A DNA stretch of 64,000 nucleotides from Variovorax sp. GTDB lineage: Bacteria; Pseudomonadota; Gammaproteobacteria; Burkholderiales; Burkholderiaceae_C. The stretch covers positions 1 to 64,000 of the forward strand of contig JAGIBP010000012.1 of assembly GCA_017744285.1 (NCBI GenBank), written 5' to 3'. Below are positions 57,405-64,000 of this stretch, piece by piece. How positions within the stretch are numbered: the stretch's first letter is position 1; the number at the start of each line of letters is the position of its first letter. The notes beneath the pieces were generated by a model. The model searched no databases. It was not told the DNA's origin and saw only the letters and a list, made by a program, of their open reading frames with translations. A program made the translations under genes and the position numbers.

Positions 57405-60400
57405 TCACCACGCGACCTTGATACCGGCGCGCGCCCCCCACCCGTGCCCCTTCCCGCCGCCGAGCGACTGGCCGTAGTTCGCCGTCGCGAACGCAGAGAC
57501 GTTGCGGCTCACCTGCCCCGACACGCCCACGTCGATCTGCGCCCAGTTGCCGCCCAGGTCGGTCTTGAGCGTCGCCGGGTTCGCGCCCGCGAGGTTCGTG
57601 AAGGTCGTCTTGGCCTCCGACCCGAAGTCGCTCCACAGGCTCGCGCGCGCCCACAGCGCGGTCCTGGTGCCGTCCGCGTTCGTGAGTTCCTTCTGCAGCC
57701 GCCCGGCGACGCGGCCATAGACCGCGTTGCTGTTCTGGAAGGCCACGCCGCCGAAGGCATCCGCGCCGTCCTTGAAGTTCAGGCCCTGGTAGACCAGTTG
57801 CGCCTGCGGCTCGATCGCCCAGTCGTCGCCCAGCGCGATCGGGTAGCCGCCTTCCACCGAAGCCATGATGCCGCGCCCGCTGGTTTCCAGCGTCTGCGAC
57901 TGCACGGCGCTGGAAGTCGCCTTCACGTCCGAATAGCGCGTGCCCTGCAGCACCGTGTCGACGTACCAGCCGCTCGGCGCGATGTGGGTGTAGTAGCCGC
58001 CGAGGGTGTAGCTGTCCATCGACAGCGAGCCAGCGCGGCGGCCGTAGCCCAGGTCCATCACCGCGCCGACATCGCCGCTGGCCTGGGCGGAGCCGACGTA
58101 GAAGCCTGCGAGATCGCGCGAGCCGTCGCCGCCCTCGCTGCGCCAGAGGTCCTTGCCGGCCTGGAAGCCGCCGTACGAGAAGTCATAGGACGAACCATGG
58201 TTCTCAAAGGCCGCGTTGCGTTCGGCCACTCTGCCGCTGAAACCTTGGCCCACGGAGCCGGTCTGCCCGAACATGCGGGCCCAGCCGGCCATGGGCTGGC
58301 CGCTGGCGTCGAGCTCGTGGGCGGTGTATCGGCCGCTGGTGCGTTCGTGCCAGGTGCCGAGCATGCCCAGCTCCACGCGGCTCGCCAGCGCCGCGATGGC
58401 CGTGTCGACGACCACTTCGGGGCGGTAGATCGGGATGCCGCCGCCGCCATTGCCACCGCCGCCGCCATTGCCACCGTCGCCACCGTTGCCGCCGCCACCG
58501 TTGCCACCCCCGTTGCCACCACCGGCATCGCACTCCACGGCCGACGGATCTACCCCGCAATCGAGCGTGGAGCGCAGATACCAGTTCGGGTTGCCCGCAT
58601 CCGCGCCCAAGCCGCCCTGGTACAGCCGGTACTCGTAGGCCCCGCCGGCCACGCGGCTGCCGAGCGCGAACGCATCGGCCGTGGAGCCGCCGTTGGCCTG
58701 CACGAGCTGGATGCCGTTGCCCGTGGTCAGCGCGCCGACGCCGCCCGCATTGGTCACGGCGATCTTGCTCTGGCCGCTGATTGCGCCATCGACCACCAGC
58801 TTGTCGGTGGCGGAATCGTCCGCCGCCAGCAGCGTATTGAAGGCCACCGTGCCGCCGTTGCCCACGTAGTCGCCCGCGACCGTGAGCACGGTGCCCGGCG
58901 CGGTGCCGGTGCCCATGTTGACCATGCCGGCGTTCGTGAGGCCGGCCGCCGTCTGGCTGAAGCCATTGAGGTCCAGCGTGCCGGCCGCCGCGACGTTCAC
59001 CGCCGAACCCGGGCTGAAGGTGCCCGCCGCACCCGCCTTCAGCGTGCCGGCGTTGACGTTCGTCGCGCCGCTGTAGCTGTTGCTGGCGCCGCTGAGCTGC
59101 AGCGTGCCGGTGTTGGCCTTGGTCAGCGCACCCGTGCCGGAGATCTCGCCGCTCATGCCAAGCGTCGTGCCGTCCGCCACGTCGAAGGTGCCGCCAAGGG
59201 CGCCGAGGGTGGTGTCGCGCCCGGTCGCGAAACTGGCGGTGGTGGCCAGCGTGCCGCTGTCGATGCTCAGGGCCGTGCCGGCGGCGCCGAGGTTGGCGTC
59301 CTGGCCGATCTGCAGCGTGCCCGCCTCGATCGCGGTGCCGCCGGTGTAGGTGTTGGCGCCTTCGAGCACCAGCGTGCCCAGGTCGTGCTTGGCGAGTTGG
59401 GTGTCGCCTTGCAGCACGGCGCCGATGGTGGCTGCGTAGGCCGCGCCGCTCTCCGCGCCGTCGCCCACTCGGACGATGGTCCGGCCTGCGCCGGCCTCGG
59501 TCTCGACCAGCGAGATCGGCTCCCCGGTCACGCGATAGCCATCCACCGCGAACTGCATGCCCGAGGCCGTCACCTGGCCCTGGCTGTTGTCCACCGTCAC
59601 CGTGCCGGGGCTGCCCTGGAAGACGGCAAAGGCCGCAGGCGCCCACGGCGCGTTGACCGTCCCATGGGCGGTGGTCCAGTTGTTGTCCCTTCCCCCGTTG
59701 TGCCAGGTGCCGTCGCCGCCGTCCACGACACTGTTGTCCTTCGGCCCTGCCGTGCCGTCCCAGAAGTCGAGCAACGTGCCGCTGGCGTTGACGAGGTTGA
59801 CCTGCTTGTCCACGCTGGTCTGCACCGAGAAGCCGGGGGACGGCATGGTGCCGAGGTCCAGCGTGTTGTTGGTCAGCGTGCCGGTGTAGTTGATCACGCG
59901 GTACACGCCGGGGTCGAACGATCCGCCGGGCGTGGTGCTGACGTTGAGCGTGCCGTTCAGCGTCAGGTTGCCGTTGACCTGCGTGAGGTCGTTGAAGGGA
60001 CCGCCGACCACGTTGGCCTCGCCGAAACGGTAGTTCAGCGTGGTCGTATCGCCGCCGAGCGCGAGATTGCCGTTGATGGTGAGCGTGCCCACCGCCGATG
60101 CGCCGCCCGGGTTCAGGATGGCGCCATCGGCCAGCGTGGTGCCGCCGGTGACCGTGCCGTTGCCGGCGAGGACAGCGCCGGCCTGGACGTTCATGGTGCT
60201 GTTGGTCGCGCCATACACGGCGCCGTTGTCCACGCGGAAGGTCGTGCCGGCGCCATAGACGGTGGTGTCGGCCCGGATGCTGGACGTGCGGTCGGCGGCG
60301 TTGGTGTAGTTCGCGCCGTCGAACAGCACCGTGCCGCCGCCCGTGACGTTCACGGTCACCACCTGCGTTCCGTTGTTGGCGATCGGGTCGTAGAAGGCGA

Positions 60401-62468
60401 TGGTGTTGCCGGCAGCCGCGTTGAAGGCCGCCGTGCCCGCCGCGCCGAAGTAGATCGCATTTGCCCGCGCCGTCGTCGCAGTGTTCTGCCTGTTGCCCGA
60501 GAAGGTGACATCGCCGCCTGTCGCATTCAATGCCACGCCGCCGAGCGCATAGATCGCACCGCCCAGTTGATCCGCACTGTTGCCACTGACAGTCGCATTG
60601 GTCAGGGTGGCCGTGCCGCCGGCGTAGATCGCGCCGCCATTGCTGCTCGCGCTGCCCGTGGCGCGATTGTCCGTGATCGTAACAGCGCCATCCGCATTGC
60701 CGATCGTGACGTTCCCGATGGTGGCGGCCGCGGCACTGGCGGCATCGACCGCCCCGCCGTTGCCCGCGGCGGTGTTGTTGGTCAGCACGACATCACCGGT
60801 CGTGGTCGACAGGTCGACGGCGCCGGCCGCAGCGAAGATGGCACCGCCATGGCGGCTCGCCGTGTTGCCGCCGGCGGAAATGCCGCCATCGAGGTGGACC
60901 CCACCGGTCTCGACGTGAATCGCGCCGCCGTCGCTGATCGTGCCGAACGCAGCGTGGTTGCCGTTCATGGTCAGCGCACCGTTGATCTGAACGGCCTGAA
61001 TGGCATAGATGGCGCCGCCGCCGACGCCGCCAGAGAAGGTCGCGGCACCCCCCGTCGTCTCGTTGTTCGACAGCGAGATCGTGCGGCCCGTGATCGTCAC
61101 CCCGCCGCTGCTATGGATGGCGCCGCCCATGAGCACCGCCTCGTTGTCGTCGATGGCGACTTCGCGGCCCGCGATCGTCACCTCCTTCCCGTCGAGGGCG
61201 CCGCCGCTGCTCGCCGCGCCGCCCTTCGCGCTGTTGCCCGTGATGGCGACGGTGCCGTCCGCATTGCCGATCGCGATGGTGCCGGAGACGATCGCCCCGC
61301 CGTTGCCGCCTTCGGCCCGGTTATTGGTCAGTGAGACCGATCCCTCCCCCGGGGCCACGGCCAGGAAGACGTTGCCCCGCTCGGTGTAGATCGCGCCGCC
61401 GAAGGTGCTGGCCACGTTGCCGTCGGCAGACACGCTTCCATGGACGATGACGTTGGGGACGATGGCCACGTTGCCGTTCCCGGCGAAGATGCCTCCGCCC
61501 AAGCCGTGGCCGTTGCTCCGGGGGCTGGCCACGGAGTTGTTGTTCATGGTCAGCTCGCCGTTGATGATCACAGAGTTGTCGGCATTGATCGCCCCGCCGT
61601 CGGCGGCGGTGTTCACGCCGTTCGCGTCCTGGACCGCAGTCTGGTGATTGTTCGACAACTCGATGGCGCGGCCGGTGATCGTCGTCACGCCGCCGTGCGA
61701 GTAGATGGCACCGCCATGACTGGTGGACGTGGTGTTGCCGGTGATCGAGACGATGCCCTCCGCATTGCCGAGCGTGAGGCCACCGTTCACGTAGAGCGCC
61801 CCGCCGGTGCGGGCGGTGTTGCCCGTGAGGTAGATGTCTCCGCCTGTCGTCGCAAGGCTGAGGCCGCCGTTCGCGACCGTGATGGCGCCGCCCAGGTAGT
61901 TGCGCAGGTTGTCGGTGAAGCGCACGGTGCCGGATGTGTTGATCGTGAGGCCTCCGGTCGAGCCGGCCTCGAAGGCACCGCCCACCAGGGACTGGGAGTT
62001 CGCGCCCGTGATCGTGATGTCGGACAAGTTGACCGTGACCCGCGAGGCGGAGTTGCTCGTGAACCGCCCGTCAACGACGGTGGGCGGAGAAACGGCGCTG
62101 TTGTTCAGCGTGAGCGTGCGGCCGTTGCCGTTGATCGTCAGGCCCGCCGGCCCCGTCGGAAACTGGATGCTGTTGCCGGAGTGATAGATCCCATCACTGT
62201 TCAGGTTCCAGATGGCGCCGTCCGCCGGAGTGGTTCCTCCCGTTGCGGCGGTGAGGCTGCCGGGGACATTGATGTTGACCATCTGCGCCAGCACGGCGCC
62301 GGGGACACCAGCCAGGGCCGCCGCCAACAGCAGCACGCCGGCCACGCCGGCCATTGCACCGCGACTGTTTGCGTGCGGGCACTTGCCCTGGCTACCGACC
62401 GTCTCGGCGACGGCGACCCAAGCGCCCAGACGCCTGCTGAAAATCGTGCGATGGCAGTTCTTGTTCAC
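57405..62468 (-). CDS. Large autotransporter (type Va) with extended signal peptide and beta-helix passenger
   Basis: A 1687-residue type Va secretion protein. I start it at GTG 62468 (AAGGG upstream), giving an extended signal region: MNKNCHRTIFSRRLGAWVAVA, then hydrophobic AGVAGVLLLAAALAGVPGA, cleavage near residue 62. The passenger (about 65-1290) repeats GGAIYA-, NNTA- and GNADG-like units, typical of a right-handed beta-helix. An autotransporter-associated repeat (LVLEGANTYTGGTAIEAGTL) and PATR-like GALTKANTGTLQLSGASNSY follow. A Gly/Asn linker then leads to a C-terminal beta-barrel (about 1400-1687; YDFSYGGFQAGKDLW, ending GARAGIKVAW with terminal Trp). No protease or lipase motif is seen; an adhesin role is likely but unproven. 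Confidence 0.88.
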   Translation of the reverse strand: MNKNCHRTIFSRRLGAWVAVAETVGSQGKCPHANSRGAMAGVAGVLLLAAALAGVPGAVLAQMVNINVPGSLTAATGGTTPADGAIWNLNSDGIYHSGNSIQFPTGPAGLTINGNGRTLTLNNSAVSPPTVVDGRFTSNSASRVTVNLSDITITGANSQSLVGGAFEAGSTGGLTINTSGTVRFTDNLRNYLGGAITVANGGLSLATTGGDIYLTGNTARTGGALYVNGGLTLGNAEGIVSITGNTTSTSHGGAIYSHGGVTTITGRAIELSNNHQTAVQDANGVNTAADGGAINADNSVIINGELTMNNNSVASPRSNGHGLGGGIFAGNGNVAIVPNVIVHGSVSADGNVASTFGGAIYTERGNVFLAVAPGEGSVSLTNNRAEGGNGGAIVSGTIAIGNADGTVAITGNSAKGGAASSGGALDGKEVTIAGREVAIDDNEAVLMGGAIHSSGGVTITGRTISLSNNETTGGAATFSGGVGGGAIYAIQAVQINGALTMNGNHAAFGTISDGGAIHVETGGVHLDGGISAGGNTASRHGGAIFAAAGAVDLSTTTGDVVLTNNTAAGNGGAVDAASAAAATIGNVTIGNADGAVTITDNRATGSASSNGGAIYAGGTATLTNATVSGNSADQLGGAIYALGGVALNATGGDVTFSGNRQNTATTARANAIYFGAAGTAAFNAAAGNTIAFYDPIANNGTQVVTVNVTGGGTVLFDGANYTNAADRTSSIRADTTVYGAGTTFRVDNGAVYGATNSTMNVQAGAVLAGNGTVTGGTTLADGAILNPGGASAVGTLTINGNLALGGDTTTLNYRFGEANVVGGPFNDLTQVNGNLTLNGTLNVSTTPGGSFDPGVYRVINYTGTLTNNTLDLGTMPSPGFSVQTSVDKQVNLVNASGTLLDFWDGTAGPKDNSVVDGGDGTWHNGGRDNNWTTAHGTVNAPWAPAAFAVFQGSPGTVTVDNSQGQVTASGMQFAVDGYRVTGEPISLVETEAGAGRTIVRVGDGAESGAAYAATIGAVLQGDTQLAKHDLGTLVLEGANTYTGGTAIEAGTLQIGQDANLGAAGTALSIDSGTLATTASFATGRDTTLGALGGTFDVADGTTLGMSGEISGTGALTKANTGTLQLSGASNSYSGATNVNAGTLKAGAAGTFSPGSAVNVAAAGTLDLNGFSQTAAGLTNAGMVNMGTGTAPGTVLTVAGDYVGNGGTVAFNTLLAADDSATDKLVVDGAISGQSKIAVTNAGGVGALTTGNGIQLVQANGGSTADAFALGSRVAGGAYEYRLYQGGLGADAGNPNWYLRSTLDCGVDPSAVECDAGGGNGGGNGGGGNGGDGGNGGGGGNGGGGIPIYRPEVVVDTAIAALASRVELGMLGTWHERTSGRYTAHELDASGQPMAGWARMFGQTGSVGQGFSGRVAERNAAFENHGSSYDFSYGGFQAGKDLWRSEGGDGSRDLAGFYVGSAQASGDVGAVMDLGYGRRAGSLSMDSYTLGGYYTHIAPSGWYVDTVLQGTRYSDVKATSSAVQSQTLETSGRGIMASVEGGYPIALGDDWAIEPQAQLVYQGLNFKDGADAFGGVAFQNSNAVYGRVAGRLQKELTNADGTRTALWARASLWSDFGSEAKTTFTNLAGANPATLKTDLGGNWAQIDVGVSGQVSRNVSAFATANYGQSLGGGKGHGWGARAGIKVAW
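58436..58526 (-). repeat. Gly/Asn-rich coding repeat linker in the autotransporter
   Basis: About thirty codons alternate GGN and GGC for Gly and AAY for Asn in units such as GGGNGG and GGNGGGG. The linker separates the passenger from the beta-barrel. The tandem short repeats could change length by slippage, without a frame effect when multiples of three are involved. Confidence 0.75.
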
Positions 62469-62702
62469 TGCGAGAACCCTTCGAGCGTTGAGGGGGAAGA
62501 AAAAATGCCCGTCCAACGGGACGGGCTGTGTGCAGAAGCCCTGTGGGATCAGGACCAGCAAATTTTTCCCAACGCTGCTCTCGCGAGGAATAAGAAACGT
62601 CTGATATCAGTCAAAGATCAGTCTGCAACCGGCTCGTCTGCGAGCCGCAGTGCAGACCATCGGGCAAAGGGCCGCAGGGGCGGCAGTGGAAAGCGGACGC
62701 GC

Positions 62703-62736
62703 AAAAAAAAGCGGCTCGCGCCACGCGCGAGCCGCT
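62703..62736 (-). terminator. Rho-independent terminator of the acyl-CoA ligase gene
   Basis: On the minus strand an 11-bp stem (62710-62720 with 62726-62736, AGCGGCTCGCG arms, 5-base loop) is followed by a run of U (62703-62710). It lies 27 bases beyond the stop of the ligase gene. The region 62469-62700 between it and the autotransporter start shows no other feature that I can support. Confidence 0.88.
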
Positions 62737-62763
62737 GTCATCCAGGAAGAGGCCGGAGACGCT

Positions 62764-64000
62764 TCAGTCGCTCTTGCTCTCCGCCTCCTGCAGCAGCCGC
62801 CACATCACCTTGCCGCTGCCGCTCTTGGGTAGCGCATCGACGAACTGCACCGCGCGCGGGATCTTGTAGACCGCCATGTTCTCGCGGCACCAGTCGATGA
62901 TCTGCTGCTCGGTGGTGTCCTTGTGGGTCGGGCGCAGGACCACCACGGCCTTCACGGATTCGCCGCGGTAGGCGTCCTTGGTCGCGATCACGCAGGCCTC
63001 CTGGATCGCCGGGTTCTTGAACATCAGCAGCTCGACTTCGGCCGGCCAGACCTTGAAGCCGCTCGCGTTGATCATGCGCTTGAGGCGGTCGGTCATGAAG
63101 AAGTAGCCGTCTTCGTCCATGCGGCCCATGTCGCCGGTGCGGAAGAAGCGCTTGCCCTCGAACTCGACGAAGGCGGCGGCCGTGGCGTCGGGCCGCTTCC
63201 AGTAGCCCACGAAGACCTCGGGGCCGTGGGTGATGATCTCGCCGGATTCGCCGATCGGCATCTCCTGCAGCGTGTCGGGGTCGACCACGCGCGAGTCGGT
63301 GCTCATGTAGGGGATGCCCAGGCACTGCTGCTTGGGGTTCTCGAACGGGTTGGCGTGCGAGGGCGCGGAGGTTTCGGTGAGGCCGTAGCCTTCCTGGTAC
63401 TTGAGGCCGAACTGCTCGAGCAGCCGCTGCGCGACCGCCTGCGGCATGGCCGCGCCGCCGCCGCCGATGTAGCTCAGGCTGCTCAGGTCGTAGTTGGCGA
63501 AGTTCGGGCTGGCCATGAGGTCGATGACCATGGTGGGGATGTTGGTCCAGCTCGTGACCTTGCGCCGCGAGATGAGCCGGCCGGCAACGTCGCGGTCCCA
63601 GCGGGGCATGATGATCAGCGTGCCGCCGATCAGCACTGTGGTGTGCATCATGCTCACCACGCCGGTGATGTGGAACATGGGCACCACCGCCAGCACCACC
63701 GCCTCGGACGACCCGAGCCCCCAGATCTGGCTCGCGAACGCGTTGTGGTTCAGGCTCGAATGGTTGTGGATGCAGCCCTTGGGCAGGCCGGTGGTGCCGC
63801 TGGTGTAGGGCAGGAGCGCCATGTCGTTGGCGCCGACCACGTGCTCGGGCGGCGGATGGCCGGCGTTCATCGCGTCGGTCCAGCTCATGGTGGCGCCGTC
63901 CAGCAGCTCGGGCAGCGGATGGCGCGTGAGCAGCCAGTCGCGCCATGCGGGCGGCGGCGCCTCGTCGCCGGTCACCCCGGCGTCGAAGGTGTCGGTGAAC
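62764..64000 (-). CDS. Acyl-CoA/AMP-forming ligase, C-terminal part
   Basis: The gene runs off the right edge; at least 412 residues remain. It is an AMP-forming ligase (ANL superfamily): P-loop-like LPYTSGTTGLPKGCIHNHSS, core YQEGYGLTETSAPSHANPF, hinge TGDMGRMDEDGYFFMTDRLK and the C-terminal adenylation lysine in LPKSGSGKVMWRLLQ. The pattern matches long-chain fatty acid- or aromatic acid-CoA ligases, which adenylate a carboxylate and join it to CoA. The N-terminal third is missing, so the substrate class cannot be named. A strong terminator ends the gene at 62703. Confidence 0.88.
   Translation of the reverse strand, partial: FTDTFDAGVTGDEAPPPAWRDWLLTRHPLPELLDGATMSWTDAMNAGHPPPEHVVGANDMALLPYTSGTTGLPKGCIHNHSSLNHNAFASQIWGLGSSEAVVLAVVPMFHITGVVSMMHTTVLIGGTLIIMPRWDRDVAGRLISRRKVTSWTNIPTMVIDLMASPNFANYDLSSLSYIGGGGAAMPQAVAQRLLEQFGLKYQEGYGLTETSAPSHANPFENPKQQCLGIPYMSTDSRVVDPDTLQEMPIGESGEIITHGPEVFVGYWKRPDATAAAFVEFEGKRFFRTGDMGRMDEDGYFFMTDRLKRMINASGFKVWPAEVELLMFKNPAIQEACVIATKDAYRGESVKAVVVLRPTHKDTTEQQIIDWCRENMAVYKIPRAVQFVDALPKSGSGKVMWRLLQEAESKSD

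Noticed and set aside
58436-58526. Possible CRISPR-like or tandem repeat array
   Set aside because: Units are short codon repeats for Gly and Asn within a coding frame, without direct repeats plus spacers.
57378-61334. A 1318-codon open frame on the plus strand inside the autotransporter region
   Set aside because: It is antisense to the repeats of the autotransporter, with Ala/Val/Arg-rich low-complexity content and no domain.

Overview
The window is high-GC, gene-dense DNA with short intergenic gaps and many ATGA or GTGA stop/start overlaps. It looks like a chromosomal segment of a betaproteobacterium, most likely Comamonadaceae and Variovorax-like. That placement rests on two liv-type amino-acid ABC clusters, many Bug/TctC periplasmic binding proteins, a tandem glycine riboswitch before gcvT-gcvH-gcvP, a selD/mnmH pair and the overall gene content. 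It is inference from gene families, not from a marker gene.

Layout. 0-4.2 kb: end of a Bcr/CflA-type MFS pump, an HPP/CBS membrane protein, a LysR regulator and two small redox genes divergent from it. 4.3-9.0 kb (-): first branched-chain amino-acid-type ABC transporter (binding protein, LivH, LivM, LivG, LivF), with a strong terminator between the binding protein and the permeases. 9.3-16.7 kb: MetE-core-like methyltransferase, cardiolipin-synthase-like phospholipase D protein, dienelactone hydrolase, a ROK-type kinase whose motifs are in circularly permuted order, an alpha/beta hydrolase, and a fused glycine-betaine-type binding protein/permease. 16.7-21.6 kb: glycine riboswitch and glycine cleavage genes. 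21.6-24.8 kb: small envelope proteins, then a DGPF/YCII protein with its ECF42-like sigma factor. 24.8-29.3 kb (-): second liv-type transporter. 29.4-34.6 kb: DUF3014 protein, flavin reductase-like protein, tRNA-Gly(GCC), a small outer-membrane-like protein, and divergent selD and mnmH for selenouridine in tRNA.

34.6-49.7 kb is the most distinctive region: a catabolic island with six Bug-type binding proteins and no TctA/TctB membrane partner. It also holds two MmgE/PrpD proteins, two 3-hydroxyisobutyrate-dehydrogenase-like enzymes, an SDR, a NicX/M29-like protein, an alpha/beta-hydrolase-fold protein lacking the serine nucleophile, a cyclase-family hydrolase and an IclR regulator. Its two divergent intergenic regions share a nearly identical promoter plus inverted repeat (TTCCG-N5-CGGAA), which makes it look like one regulon. 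The substrate is unknown; a carboxylated ring or polycarboxylate is a reasonable guess.

49.7-57.0 kb: a NitT/TauT-like ABC ATPase with a C-terminal extension and a two-domain permease, two MFS transporters, a carboxymuconolactone-decarboxylase-family protein and a LysR regulator. 57.0-64.0 kb: a frameshifted MazE-like antitoxin remnant, a 1687-residue autotransporter with an extended signal peptide, and the C-terminal part of an acyl-CoA ligase running off the window edge.
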